From Devosia oryziradicis (GTDB lineage: Bacteria; Pseudomonadota; Alphaproteobacteria; Rhizobiales; Devosiaceae), in assembly GCF_016698645.1 (NCBI RefSeq), contig NZ_CP068047.1, forward strand, positions 1,027,001-1,091,000: a stretch of 64,000 bases of DNA, in the 5' to 3' direction. The position numbers were made by a program, and so were the translations under genes. Position 1 is the stretch's first letter; every line of letters begins with the position of its first letter. The notes beneath the pieces were generated by a model. That model saw only the letters and a program-made list of their open reading frames with translations, ran no database searches and was not told the DNA's origin. Shown here one piece after another: positions 22,993 through 32,099 of the stretch.

Positions 22993-25539
22993 TTACAAAT
23001 CCCGCAGCAGTCTTGCCGGCCGTGCCGAGGCGGCGCGCAGGATGGTCATGGCACCCAGGCAGGCGGTGATGGCGATGGCGACCAGGAGGACGATGGCCAG
23101 GGAGTCGCTGTTGAGGGTGAAGTCGACATTGAGCATGAGCATGCTGATCAGCCAGCCCAGGCCGATGCCCAGCACGATGGCGGGCAGGGCGGCCAGGGTT
23201 GCCAGAACCAGATATTGCATGAAGGCGGTGGCCATCAGTTCGAGGCGAGTGGCACCCAGTACCTTTGATATCACCGTGTCGGCCTCGCGCTGGCGGCGGC
23301 CGGTGGCGAGGCTGCCGACCAGAACGAGCAGCCCGTTGCCGACGGCCAGGCCACCCACCAGGACTGCGGCGAAGGAAAGTTGGCCGAGCGCATCGGTGAT
23401 CTGCTTGAGCGTATCGCCGATCTCGATAAAGCGGACATCGGGGAAATCGGCGGCGAGCTGGCGCTCGACGGCCTCCTCGCGACCCGGCAGGGCGGTGACA
23501 GCCGCAAACAGCGTGGTCGGATAGGCATCGATGACGCCGGGGGAGAAGGTGGCGAGGAAGTCGATGCCCCCCTGCCAGGAATAATCGCGGAAACTGGCTA
23601 TCGTGGCGGTGATCGGTTCGCCGAAAATGGTGAAGGTGAGCGTGTCACCCAGGTCGACGCCGAGGCCTGAACGCAGGCTCTGGTGGAGGGACACCAGAGC
23701 CGGGCCGGCATAGTCGGCAGGCCACCACTCGCCCGAGGTGATGCGCGAGGAGGCGGGGAGCTGCGTACGATAGGTAAGTGGCACTTCGCCGGCGAGGAGG
23801 AAGGTGGCTTCGGGGCCGCGGGTGCGGACCGTTTCAGCGGGTTGGCCGGCTATTTCGGTCAAGGCGCCACGCAGCATGGGCGTGGCGACGAAGCGGGGGA
23901 TATCGGTACCCGGGCCGGCGACAGCGGCCAGGGCGTCCACTTCATCGGGGAAGAGGTCGGAGGCGACCAGGGTCGGGACGTCGAAGGCGGAGGCGCCGAG
24001 GAATTCCTGGCGCAGGTTGGTCTGGAGCACCAGGACGACGATCAGCATGGCCAGGGCCATGCCGGCGGAGACCACGACCGAGGCGGCATTCTGGCCGGAG
24101 CCGGAAATGGCGCGCAAGGCGTGGCGCGGAATGCGGGCGCGCGGTTCGGGCAGCCGGCTCAGGCCGAACTGGATGACGCGGATGAACAGCTGGAAGAGGA
24201 TGGCCGAAACGCCGCTGGCGAGGCCGAAGGCGGCTACCAGTACGGCATCACCCGTCATCAGCCAGGCCAGTACGAAAAAGGCGATGGCAGCGGCGATGAG
24301 CGGCAGGACCTGCCAGGAGAGCAGCAGAGCGCGCCAGTCGATGGGTGGGGCCGAAAGGCCCTTGGAGCGGAACAGCAGCACGGGGCGGATGGTCTGGGCC
24401 TGCTGCAGCGGCAGGTAGGCAAAGGCGAAGGCAGTGACGAAACCGGCGCCCGCCGCCACCAGCAGCGGCTGGATATGCAGCGTGGCGGCCAGATCGATAC
24501 CCACGGCGCGGCCGATGATGGGCAGGACGGCAAAAGCGGCTCCACCGCCGATAAGGAGGCCAATGCCGACGCCCACCGCGGCGAGGGCTGCGACCTGGGC
24601 GAAGAAGTGGATGAAGATGCGCGCGCGGCTGGCGCCCATGGAGCGCAGCACGGCGATGACGCTGGCGCGCTCGGCGATATAGGCCTGCATGCCGGTCCAG
24701 ACGCTGACGCCGCCAATGAGCAGCGAGCCCAGGCCGACAATGACGAGGAAGCGCATGAAGAGGTCGTAGTAGCGCACCATCTGCCCGAGGCCATCGCGGG
24801 CCGAGCGCACGGTCCAGCCGCTATCGGCAAAGGCGGTTTCCAGCGCAGCCTTCCCGGCTTCGGCATCGCGATCATTGAGCAGGAGCTTGTAGCGATACCA
24901 GGAGCCCAGACCCGGCAGGGGCGATGTGCGGTCGGAAACGGAGGCGAAGCCGGCATCGGTCACGATGGCGGTGAGGCCGAGGCGGAAGCCGCGCACGGGG
25001 CCATCGGGCAGCTTGGTCAAGGTGCCGCGCACCTGGAATTCGGTGCCGCCCAGGCCGAAGCTGTCGCCGATAGCCAGGCCCAGCTGATCGAGCAGCACCG
25101 GGTCGAGGAGCGCGCCATGGATATCCTCGACCGGGGCGAGGAACTGGTGGACGGATTGACCTGAAGGCAATTGCGGGCTCACCACCTGGCCGAGCAGGGG
25201 ATAGGTGGGGCCGATGGCGGTGAGGTCGACGAAGGCGTCGCCGCTGGCCGATTCCGCGCGCAGGTTGGTGTCGACAATGGTGGAGACGGTGCCGAACGTG
25301 TCCATGCTGGCGCGTTCGGCATCGGTGGCGAGCCGATCGGCGCGGGACAGTTCGACATCGCCGCCCATCAGTTCGGCGGCCCCGTCGTCGATGGCGCGGG
25401 TGATGCTCGAGCCGACCGAGTTGACGCCCGAGATCAACGCGGTGCCCACGGCAAGACAAACGACCAGCAACAGGAAACGGCGCAGGTCCCCGCGCATGTC
25501 GAGCAGGCCGATGCGGATGGCGCTCCAGACCGATCCCAT
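22993..25539 (-). CDS. ABC transporter permease, FtsX/YbbP family
   Basis: A large permease of 848 residues with two FtsX domains of four helices each and a large periplasmic domain, the layout of YbbP and other MacB/LolC-type extracytoplasmic exporters. The first FtsX block is near residues 250-400 (VGLGSLLIGGVSVWTGMQAYIAER), the second near 720-840. The ATG overlaps the TGA of the upstream ATPase gene (TGATG), so the two are cotranslated. Such systems move lipids, peptides or proteins out of the inner membrane; the cargo here is unknown. The gene ends at a family B repeat arm. Confidence 0.88.
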   Translation of the reverse strand: MGSVWSAIRIGLLDMRGDLRRFLLLVVCLAVGTALISGVNSVGSSITRAIDDGAAELMGGDVELSRADRLATDAERASMDTFGTVSTIVDTNLRAESASGDAFVDLTAIGPTYPLLGQVVSPQLPSGQSVHQFLAPVEDIHGALLDPVLLDQLGLAIGDSFGLGGTEFQVRGTLTKLPDGPVRGFRLGLTAIVTDAGFASVSDRTSPLPGLGSWYRYKLLLNDRDAEAGKAALETAFADSGWTVRSARDGLGQMVRYYDLFMRFLVIVGLGSLLIGGVSVWTGMQAYIAERASVIAVLRSMGASRARIFIHFFAQVAALAAVGVGIGLLIGGGAAFAVLPIIGRAVGIDLAATLHIQPLLVAAGAGFVTAFAFAYLPLQQAQTIRPVLLFRSKGLSAPPIDWRALLLSWQVLPLIAAAIAFFVLAWLMTGDAVLVAAFGLASGVSAILFQLFIRVIQFGLSRLPEPRARIPRHALRAISGSGQNAASVVVSAGMALAMLIVVLVLQTNLRQEFLGASAFDVPTLVASDLFPDEVDALAAVAGPGTDIPRFVATPMLRGALTEIAGQPAETVRTRGPEATFLLAGEVPLTYRTQLPASSRITSGEWWPADYAGPALVSLHQSLRSGLGVDLGDTLTFTIFGEPITATIASFRDYSWQGGIDFLATFSPGVIDAYPTTLFAAVTALPGREEAVERQLAADFPDVRFIEIGDTLKQITDALGQLSFAAVLVGGLAVGNGLLVLVGSLATGRRQREADTVISKVLGATRLELMATAFMQYLVLATLAALPAIVLGIGLGWLISMLMLNVDFTLNSDSLAIVLLVAIAITACLGAMTILRAASARPARLLRDL

Positions 25540-26246
25540 CAACGCTGACCCGTGGTTTCGGTGAGTTCCCCGGCCATCATGGTGAACACCCGGTCGGCGC
25601 GGGCGGCCAGGTGGGGATCGTGGGTGATCAGCACCACCGCGGTGCCCTTTTCGCGGGCCAGGTCGAACATCAGGTCGACGACGACGGCACCGGTTTTCTG
25701 GTCGAGATTGCCGGTCGGCTCGTCGGCCAGCAGCAGCGGCGGATTGGCGACCATGGCGCGGGCCAGGCCGACGCGCTGCTGCTCACCGCCCGAGAGAGCC
25801 GAGGGCCGGTGATCGAGCCGGTTGCCCAGGCCGACGGCGGCGAGGGCTGCGGCGGCTTTTTCGCGAATTTGCGACAGCGGCAGTTCGGGCGCGGCGATTT
25901 CGAGCGCGAGGCCAACATTGTCATGCGCGGTCAGCGAGGGAATGAGGTGGAAGCTCTGGAACACGATGCCCAGCGTCCTGCGGCGGAAGCGGGCGAGATC
26001 GTCTTCGTCGAGGGCTCCCAGATCGGCACCGTTGACCTCGACCCGACCGCCAGTGGCGCGCTCGAGGCCGGCCAGCAGCATCAGCAGCGAGGTCTTGCCG
26101 CTGCCCGATGGGCCGACGATGGCCACCACTTCCGATGGGGCTACCTCCAGGGAAACGCGCTTGAGGATATGCAGCGGCTTGCCCGCAACGTCGAGAGAGT
26201 AATCAACATCGCGTGCAGCAATGATCGGCGCGTCAGCTTTAGTCAC
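25539..26246 (-). CDS. ABC transporter ATP-binding protein, LolD/YbbA type
   Basis: A 235-residue ATPase with Walker A GPSGSGKT (45-52), Q-loop VFQSFHLIPSLTAHDNV, signature LSGGEQQRV, Walker B LLLADEPTGNLD and the switch histidine in LITHDPHL. The wording is that of the MacB/LolD/YbbA group. The GTG at 26246 is the start: GGGGGAA lies about seven bases before it and the resulting length is normal, whereas the open frame continues far upstream without similarity. It is coupled to the downstream FtsX-type permease. Confidence 0.92.
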   Translation of the reverse strand: MTKADAPIIAARDVDYSLDVAGKPLHILKRVSLEVAPSEVVAIVGPSGSGKTSLLMLLAGLERATGGRVEVNGADLGALDEDDLARFRRRTLGIVFQSFHLIPSLTAHDNVGLALEIAAPELPLSQIREKAAAALAAVGLGNRLDHRPSALSGGEQQRVGLARAMVANPPLLLADEPTGNLDQKTGAVVVDLMFDLAREKGTAVVLITHDPHLAARADRVFTMMAGELTETTGQR

Positions 26247-26432
26247 CAGAACCGTTCCCCCAGTGCCGAAGTCGTTAGTTGCGACAGTCCGGCGGTGTCT
26301 TGTATCTGTCACTCGGTAGAGAATTCGTAACAACATCGTCAGCTGTGTCAGATTTTTGCTGGCTTCGGAATCTCCGCACTGGCAGACATAAACAGAATCT
26401 GATGTCTCGGAGGGATGGAGGGGGCTTTCCGG

Positions 26433-26945
26433 ATGAATAAGTGGTTGGGGATTGGTGTTGCGCTGGCCTTGATGCCGTTTGCCGGCGTGACGCTGGTGCA
26501 GGCACAGGCCGAGATCGCCTTGCTGGAAGCCTATGTGGGGAACTGGCAGGGCGAGGGTGCGCTTGTTGGCGGCGACGAGCCGGAACCGTTCCGCTGCCGG
26601 CTGTCCGTCGCCAAGGGCAATGCGGGCAAGGTGAACTATACCGGCCGCTGCGCGCTGGTGAATGCGACGCTCTCGATCAGCGGCACGATCGCCTACAATG
26701 AATCGGCGAAGCGCTATGAAGCGGCCATGAGCTCCAATGCCGGATTTACCGGCATCGCGATCGGCCAACAGCGGCAGGGGCAGATCAGCTTCGACCTCAA
26801 GGAGCAGCAAAAGGATCGGGCCGGCAGCGATGTACGCATCGGCTCGCGGATCCTTCTGGCAAATGGCGATATCACCGTGGACTTCGAGGTGGAGTTCAAC
26901 AATTCCGGCGAGGTGCTGACCGCCTCCGTGCCCTTCAGCCAATAG
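26433..26945 (+). CDS. Secreted protein of unknown function
   Basis: I do not recognise the family. The 170-residue product has a signal peptide of about 25 residues (hydrophobic core IGVALALMPFAGVTLV, cleavage after AQA). The mature part opens with LEAYVGNWQGEGAL and alternates polar and hydrophobic residues throughout, which suggests a beta-barrel or lipocalin-like fold in the periplasm. Two cysteines (FRCRL and GRCAL) could form a disulfide. GGAGGGGG lies eight bases before the ATG at 26433; the earlier ATG at 26415 directly abuts it. Divergent from the ABC gene pair. Confidence 0.7.
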   Translation: MNKWLGIGVALALMPFAGVTLVQAQAEIALLEAYVGNWQGEGALVGGDEPEPFRCRLSVAKGNAGKVNYTGRCALVNATLSISGTIAYNESAKRYEAAMSSNAGFTGIAIGQQRQGQISFDLKEQQKDRAGSDVRIGSRILLANGDITVDFEVEFNNSGEVLTASVPFSQ

Positions 26946-26953
26946 CGGGCCCT

Positions 26954-26980
26954 GGAGGCGGCAGCGGGCTGACCGCCTCC
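26954..26980. terminator. Hairpin between convergent genes
   Basis: GGAGGCGG (26954-26961) pairs with CCGCCTCC (26973-26980) around an 11-base loop. It lies between two convergent genes and could end transcription, though only TTGCTGTT follows on the plus strand. Confidence 0.5.
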
Positions 26981-26987
26981 TTGCTGT

Positions 26988-27398
26988 TCAGGCCGAGGGC
27001 GAGAACCAGGACAGGACGGCATAGCCGACCAGCGAGGCTACCGCGCTGACGCTGATGCCCCAGGCCAGGTCGACCACGCTGACCATCAGGGGCCAATCCT
27101 TCACCGTGGACAGGTTGGTGAAGTCATAGGTGCCGTAAGCAACCAGGCCCAGCAGCGCGCCCAGACCGAGCGCCATGAGCCATGAGCCTGCCGAGGCGGC
27201 CGGCAGCACGGCAAAGACGACGAGCCCCACCACATAGACCAGGTAGAAGGCGCCTGCGACCGGCAGGTTGGGGCTCTCGCGCAGCAATGTGCCAAGGAGG
27301 GGTTTATAGAGCCGCGGAACGGCCAGGCTCAACCAGATGAAATCAAGGGCGAAGAAGGCCACCGCGGATGCGGCATAGGCTATGACGGGTGCGGGCAT
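26988..27398 (-). CDS. DUF2177 family membrane protein
   Basis: A 136-residue inner-membrane protein with four helices, matching DUF2177: AVAFFALDFIWLSLAVPRLY in the first helix region and GTYDFTNLSTVKDWP between helices 3 and 4. Function unknown; family members often sit with DUF1365 and FAD-oxidoreductase genes of the light or singlet-oxygen response, as here. The ATG at 27398 has GGAGC at good spacing. A perfect 19-base inverted repeat lies 12 bases upstream of the start. Confidence 0.88.
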   Translation of the reverse strand: MPAPVIAYAASAVAFFALDFIWLSLAVPRLYKPLLGTLLRESPNLPVAGAFYLVYVVGLVVFAVLPAASAGSWLMALGLGALLGLVAYGTYDFTNLSTVKDWPLMVSVVDLAWGISVSAVASLVGYAVLSWFSPSA

Positions 27399-27409
27399 GG
27401 GGTGCTCCG

Positions 27410-27428
27410 TGGCAAACAGGGTTTGCCA
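27410..27428. promoter_or_regulatory. Candidate operator, perfect inverted repeat
   Basis: TGGCAAAC-AGG-GTTTGCCA is a perfect 8-bp inverted repeat with a 3-base centre. It lies in the divergent region between DUF2177 and the FAD oxidoreductase, next to the DUF2177 ribosome-binding site. A repressor or MerR-type regulator could bind; none is encoded next door. Confidence 0.5.
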
Positions 27429-27563
27429 GAATGCTGGCACGGGCTGCCCGTACGGCCAACCGGACTTTGTGGCCAAAGCGGCAAAATATGGCTCCCAGGG
27501 ACGAAACTTGCAGCATGCGGATTTCGTAGCTGGTTCAGACCATCCATTGGATTAGCCCGCTTC

Positions 27564-28910
27564 ATGCATCACGATCATCATCCAGACCTCTCCCATCATC
27601 GCCGCATCGCCGTGATCGGCGCCGGTGTCGCGGGCCTCTCGGCAGCCTGGCTACTGAGCCGGAAGCACGAGGTGACGCTCTATGAAAAGGAAGATTGGTT
27701 GGGCGGGCATGCCCATACTGTCGATGTCGAGACCGCGGGCGGGCGGATGGCCATCGATACCGGCTTTATCGTCTACAACACCGACAATTACCCCAATTTC
27801 ACGGCGCTGCTGCAGCATCTGGAAGTCGCGAGCGTCGAGACGCACATGTCGTTTGCCGCCTCGGTGGGCGCCGGGCGGTTCGAATATTCGAGCGACTTCC
27901 GGGGCCTGATCGGGCAGAAACGGAACCTGGCGCGGCCCGGCTACTGGCAGATGCTGGCCGATATCGTGCGCTTTTACGCCCATGCCGAGAGCCTGATCGA
28001 CAGCCCGGAAATCGAAGGCATGACCCTTGGCGGTTTCCTTGACAAGCACGGCTACTCGACGCACCTGGTCGACCTGCACATCCTGCCGATGTGCGCGGCG
28101 ATCTGGTCCAGTTCGGCCGACGCTATCCGCGGCTTTCCGATGCGCGCGTTCGTGCGGTTCTTTTCGAGCCACGAACTGTTCAAGCTGGGCCGGCGCGCCC
28201 TGTGGCGCACGGTCAAGGGCGGCAGCCGCAGCTATGTGGCGGCCATGGTGCGCGACTTCGGCGGCAAGGTGCGGCAGGCGCCGGCGGCGCGGGCCATCAG
28301 CCGGCAGGCCGGCCTGGTAACGGTGGAGGACGTGCACGGCGGGCGCGACGTGTTCACCGACGTGATCATGGCCAGCCATGCCGACCAGACATTGGCGATG
28401 CTCGATGATGCCGATGGGTTGGAGCGCGAAGTGCTCGGCGCTTTCAGCTACACGCATAATCGTGCCGTGTTGCACGACGATCCGAGCCTGATGCCACAGC
28501 GCAAGGCGGTTTGGGCGAGCTGGAACTATATCGGCGGCCCCGACGATGCCGGCGCAGACGCACTCTGCGTCACTTACTGGATGAACCGGCTGCAGAACCT
28601 GGACCGACGCCACCCGATCTTCGTGACCCTCAATCCGAGCCGCGAACCGCGCAAAAGCGCCGTGCTGCGCAGCTACGACTATGAGCATCCCCTGTTCAAC
28701 CAGCCGGCGCTGACGGCCCAGAAGCGGCTCTGGGAGTTGCAGGGCCGGCGTGGCACCTGGTTCTGCGGCAGCTATTTCGGCTATGGCTTCCACGAGGACG
28801 GGCTGCAGTCCGGCCTGGCGGTCGCGGAGAATTTCGGAGTGACCCGCCCCTGGGTCCGCCCTGTCAACCGCATTGCCGAAGCCCCGGTTCAACTCCAGGC
28901 GGCGGAATGA
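27564..28910 (+). CDS. FAD-dependent oxidoreductase, amine oxidase-like
   Basis: A 448-residue flavoprotein. The dinucleotide-binding motif IAVIGAGVAGLSAAWLLS (residues 15-32), the YEKEDWLGGHAHTV continuation and the C-terminal FAD contact (GTWFCGSYFGYGFHEDGL) are intact. The group is annotated as NAD(P)-binding or amine oxidase-like protein and travels with DUF1365 and cyclopropane-fatty-acid synthase genes; in Rhodobacter sphaeroides relatives belong to the singlet-oxygen response and are linked to fatty-acid modification. The ATG at 27564 starts the coupled pair; the next gene overlaps by ATGA. Confidence 0.88.
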   Translation: MHHDHHPDLSHHRRIAVIGAGVAGLSAAWLLSRKHEVTLYEKEDWLGGHAHTVDVETAGGRMAIDTGFIVYNTDNYPNFTALLQHLEVASVETHMSFAASVGAGRFEYSSDFRGLIGQKRNLARPGYWQMLADIVRFYAHAESLIDSPEIEGMTLGGFLDKHGYSTHLVDLHILPMCAAIWSSSADAIRGFPMRAFVRFFSSHELFKLGRRALWRTVKGGSRSYVAAMVRDFGGKVRQAPAARAISRQAGLVTVEDVHGGRDVFTDVIMASHADQTLAMLDDADGLEREVLGAFSYTHNRAVLHDDPSLMPQRKAVWASWNYIGGPDDAGADALCVTYWMNRLQNLDRRHPIFVTLNPSREPRKSAVLRSYDYEHPLFNQPALTAQKRLWELQGRRGTWFCGSYFGYGFHEDGLQSGLAVAENFGVTRPWVRPVNRIAEAPVQLQAAE

Positions 28911-29641
28911 CGGCGAGCGCCATCTATACGGGCATGGTGGTGCACAAGCGGCTGCGCCCCAAGCGGCACAAGCTGCGCTACCGCGTCTTTGCGCTGCTGC
29001 TCGACCTGGACGAACTGCCGCGCCTGTCGCTGCGCTGGCTTGCGGTCAACCGCTGGGGACTGCTGAGCTTCCGCGAGCGCGACCACGGCGATGGCGGACC
29101 GTTGCGGCCATGGGTGGCCGCGCGGCTCGTCGAGGCCGGTATGGTGGCGGACGGGCCGGTGCGCATGCTGTGCTATCCACGCATGCTCGGCTATGTCTTC
29201 AACCCGCTGACCGTTTATTTCTGCTACCGGGCGGACGGCAGCTTGTCCGCCGTTATCCACGAGGTCCACAATACCCATGGGGAGCGCCACGCCTATGTGC
29301 TCCCGGCCGGCGAGGGGATTGTGCGACACAGCTGCGCCAAGACGTTCTTCGTCTCGCCGTTCATGCCGATGGACTGCGTCTATAATTTCACCATCAGCCC
29401 GCCCGCCCAGGATGTCAGCGTCGCCATCCTAGAGACCGACCCTGCCGGACCATTGCTGACCGCGACGTTTGCCGGCGATCGCTCTGAGTTGACCGACGCT
29501 GCGCTGCTGCGCGCCGTTCTGGCCCATCCGCTGATGACCCTCAAGGTAACGGCGGCGATCCACTGGGAGGCGGTCAAGCTGCTGCTCAAGGGCCTGCGGG
29601 TCTACCCCCACACGCCAAAGAAGCAGTCGACAATCGGCTGA
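28907..29641 (+). CDS. DUF1365 domain-containing protein
   Basis: A 244-residue cytoplasmic protein of the DUF1365 family: RPKRHKLRYRVFALLLDLDEL, MLCYPRMLGYVFNPLTVYFCYR and HEVHNTHGERHAY are the conserved blocks. Its biochemical role is not established; it nearly always follows the FAD oxidoreductase, as here through an ATGA overlap. In alphaproteobacteria this pair is often induced by light or singlet oxygen and linked with modified fatty acids. No cyclopropane synthase, ChrR or LitR gene is visible in the window. Confidence 0.88.
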   Translation: MTASAIYTGMVVHKRLRPKRHKLRYRVFALLLDLDELPRLSLRWLAVNRWGLLSFRERDHGDGGPLRPWVAARLVEAGMVADGPVRMLCYPRMLGYVFNPLTVYFCYRADGSLSAVIHEVHNTHGERHAYVLPAGEGIVRHSCAKTFFVSPFMPMDCVYNFTISPPAQDVSVAILETDPAGPLLTATFAGDRSELTDAALLRAVLAHPLMTLKVTAAIHWEAVKLLLKGLRVYPHTPKKQSTIG

Positions 29642-29671
29642 GGCCCGGCCGCCGACGCCCCGATCACGGGG

Positions 29672-30442
29672 TCACAAACTGCGCACCATGCGGCGGGTGA
29701 TCGGGAAAAACAGGCCATAAGGCAGGACGCCAAGCAGTTTCATCGCCGCTGTCATCTGCCAGGGGAAGACGATCTCGAAGCGGCCGCGTTCCAGACCCTT
29801 CATGATGGAGTCGACCGCCTCGTCTGTGTCGATCAGAAAGGGCATGGGGAACTTGTTCTTGCGCGTCAGCGGCGTGTCGACGAAGCCGGGATTAATAAGG
29901 GTTAGGTCGACATTGTCGGCCTCCAGCTCAGGCTTGAGCGATTCAGTCATGGCGATCAGGCCCGCCTTGCTGGCGGCATAAGCGGCGGCGGTGGGCAGGC
30001 CGCGATAGCCGGCAACGGATGCCACGATGGCAATGCGGCCGGCGCGGCGCTTTCGCAGCAGGGGCAACAGCGCGCCCAGACTGTGCACCGCACCCATGAG
30101 GTTGGTGTCCACGACATGGGCGAACTTGATCGTGTCGAATTTTTCCGCCGTCACCTCGCTATTGGTGCCGGCATTGAGGATGGCGAGCGTGATCGGGCCG
30201 GCCTCGGCCTCGATGCGGGCCACCGTATCGCGGACGGCCGCTTCATCGGTGACATCAAGCGGCATCGGGAGGATTGAGCCTGGGCCTTTGGCATCGGCGG
30301 CGAGCTGGGCCAGATCGGCCTCCGTGCGGGCGCTGGCAGCCACCGTCATGCCGCGGGCGACGAGGGCCAGGGCAAGGCCTCGCCCGATGCCCGTGCCGGC
30401 GCCCGTGATCCATGCCGTTCCGGTGAAAGTCTCGCGCGCCAT
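29672..30442 (-). CDS. Short-chain dehydrogenase/reductase
   Basis: A classical SDR of 256 residues: cofactor motif TGAGTGIG (13-20), LNAGT, the catalytic Ser in VASVAGYRG, and Tyr-x-x-x-Lys in YAASK. The C-terminus has a hydrophobic stretch (MKLLGVLPYGLFFPI). It is convergent with DUF1365. SDR genes occur in the same light-stress clusters as the FAD oxidoreductase and DUF1365, so a related role in lipid chemistry is possible, but the strand differs and substrate is unknown. Confidence 0.88.
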   Translation of the reverse strand: MARETFTGTAWITGAGTGIGRGLALALVARGMTVAASARTEADLAQLAADAKGPGSILPMPLDVTDEAAVRDTVARIEAEAGPITLAILNAGTNSEVTAEKFDTIKFAHVVDTNLMGAVHSLGALLPLLRKRRAGRIAIVASVAGYRGLPTAAAYAASKAGLIAMTESLKPELEADNVDLTLINPGFVDTPLTRKNKFPMPFLIDTDEAVDSIMKGLERGRFEIVFPWQMTAAMKLLGVLPYGLFFPITRRMVRSL

Positions 30443-30548
30443 ATGGGAGGGTCCTTGCTCGTGATCTCGGGCAAGATACGGCGGAGGGCGGCAAAAGGTT
30501 TCCGTGCCGCACCCTACGGCAGGGTGTCGTGGATGACCACGGCCATGG

Positions 30549-30568
30549 ATTCCGGCCTTCGCCGGAAT
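30549..30568. repeat. Short REP-like hairpin
   Basis: ATTCCGGC-CTTC-GCCGGAAT is a perfect 8-bp stem with a four-base loop, flanked by GG and GACG. This wording is a common extragenic palindrome in alphaproteobacteria. It lies downstream of the Gfo/Idh/MocA gene. Only one copy was seen in the window. Confidence 0.6.
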
Positions 30569-30593
30569 GACGTCGTGGCCGCTGGACTTGCCG

Positions 30594-31874
30594 TCAAAGC
30601 TTCACCAGCGTCCGCACATCCACCGGCAGGCCGGTCGCAAAGCTCTGGTTGGCCGCAATACCAGTGAGGATCGACAGGGCGCCGTCCCGGTGGTTGGCGC
30701 CATAGCCGGGCTTGGGCGTGGCATTGCCGAAGATTTCCTCGAGCATGATCTTGTCGCCGCCACCATGGCCGCCTTCGCCGGCCGGGACGTGGACTACCCG
30801 TGACTCCCCATGCAGTGGGAAGTGGTAGAGGTCGACGCCCTTGGCCGCGCCTTCGGCGGTCGAGGTCGAGCCGGCGTTGATGTAGGACGTTTCGCGCACC
30901 ATCAATTCGAGCCGGCCCCCGGTGCCGTTGATGGCGACGTTGAAGCCTTCCCAGGGCGCGTAGGCATAGAGCGAATAGGTCATGACCGCCTTGTTGCGAT
31001 AGCGGACCATCACATTCATCGTGTCTTCGATGGAGATGCCGTCGCCGAATACGTTCTGGTCGCGCTGGTAGCCGTCTTCTTTCTCGGCGTCCCAGTAAAG
31101 CCCCTTCTGCACCGGGTTGGCCGTGAGATCGATGGCGAACTTGTCGTCCCTGGCGGCATCGACGCCCGTGGTGCGGGTATAGGGGGTGAAGACGCCACGC
31201 TCTTCGGCATTGGCGCGGCCGTAGAACTTGAGGTCGCCCATGGCAAAGACCGTGTCGGGCTGTGACCCGAGCCAGAAATTGACGAGGTCGAAATGGTGGG
31301 TGGACTTGTGCACCATCAGGCCGCCTGAATTGCGCTTGTCGCGGTGCCAGCGGCGGAAATAATCGGCGCCATGGCGCGTATCGAGCAGCCATTCGAAATG
31401 CACCGAAGTGGGCGTGCCGATGGCGCCCTGGGCGATCAGCTCGCGCAACGCCGAATTGTGGGGCGCATAGCGGTAATTGAAGGTGACGCGCACCGATTTG
31501 CCCGTGCGCTCGACGGCGTCGAGGATGGCCTGGCATTTTTCGGGATCGGTAGTCATCGGCTTTTCGGTGATGACGTCGCAGCCCGCTTCCATGGCGGCGA
31601 TGATGTATTTGTGGTGGGTGCGGTCGATCGAGGTGACGATGACCGTATCGGGTCGGGTGTCCGCCAGCATGGTGGCGAAGTCGCTAGCCTTGTAGGTGGG
31701 GACGGCCTGGCCCTTGAGTTCGCCCGAGATGACGCGGTTGGTGTAGTCCATGCGCACCTGGTTGGTGTCGCAGAGGGCGACGAGCCGCGAATGCTCGCGA
31801 TGGGGGCCCAAAATGGCCTCGTAGAACATGCGCGCGCGACCCCCGGTCCCCACGATTGCGTAGGTCTTGGCCAT
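30594..31874 (-). CDS. Gfo/Idh/MocA family oxidoreductase
   Basis: NAD(P)-dependent sugar or polyol dehydrogenase of 426 residues. The Rossmann motif YAIVGTGGRARMF is at the N-terminus, VITEKPMTTDPEKC holds the conserved Glu-Lys-Pro, and KSTHHFDLVNFWLG carries the catalytic-region histidine. It is longer than the usual 330-370 residues because of a 40-50 residue insertion around 240-300. The ATG at 31874 has GGAGAAG upstream. It faces a GntR-family regulator gene that could control it; the usual substrates are cyclic polyols or sugar acids, not further deducible. Confidence 0.88.
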   Translation of the reverse strand: MAKTYAIVGTGGRARMFYEAILGPHREHSRLVALCDTNQVRMDYTNRVISGELKGQAVPTYKASDFATMLADTRPDTVIVTSIDRTHHKYIIAAMEAGCDVITEKPMTTDPEKCQAILDAVERTGKSVRVTFNYRYAPHNSALRELIAQGAIGTPTSVHFEWLLDTRHGADYFRRWHRDKRNSGGLMVHKSTHHFDLVNFWLGSQPDTVFAMGDLKFYGRANAEERGVFTPYTRTTGVDAARDDKFAIDLTANPVQKGLYWDAEKEDGYQRDQNVFGDGISIEDTMNVMVRYRNKAVMTYSLYAYAPWEGFNVAINGTGGRLELMVRETSYINAGSTSTAEGAAKGVDLYHFPLHGESRVVHVPAGEGGHGGGDKIMLEEIFGNATPKPGYGANHRDGALSILTGIAANQSFATGLPVDVRTLVKL

Positions 31875-32099
31875 TCGTCTTCTCCAGTATTCATGCAGCG
31901 GTCCGCCCATGGGTGGGCTTTGGCATGATCTACCATACAAGATTGCGAAGCGGCAGGGGTTGTTTTAGGTTTATGGGTGAGCGGCAGGCACGCTCCGATA
32001 GGCGCAGGCGACCGGCAGGCAGATTTCTGTGGAAGCCGAGCAATCAAGGGGCGCGGCGGACCCGCTTCGGGCACAAGGTCAGCGGGGGAATCAGGACAG

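Noticed and set aside
31875..32099. A possible GntR operator in the Gfo/GntR divergent region (around CATGATCTACCATACAAGAT)
   Set aside because: Only partial symmetry could be made out; no clear inverted repeat of the FCD type.
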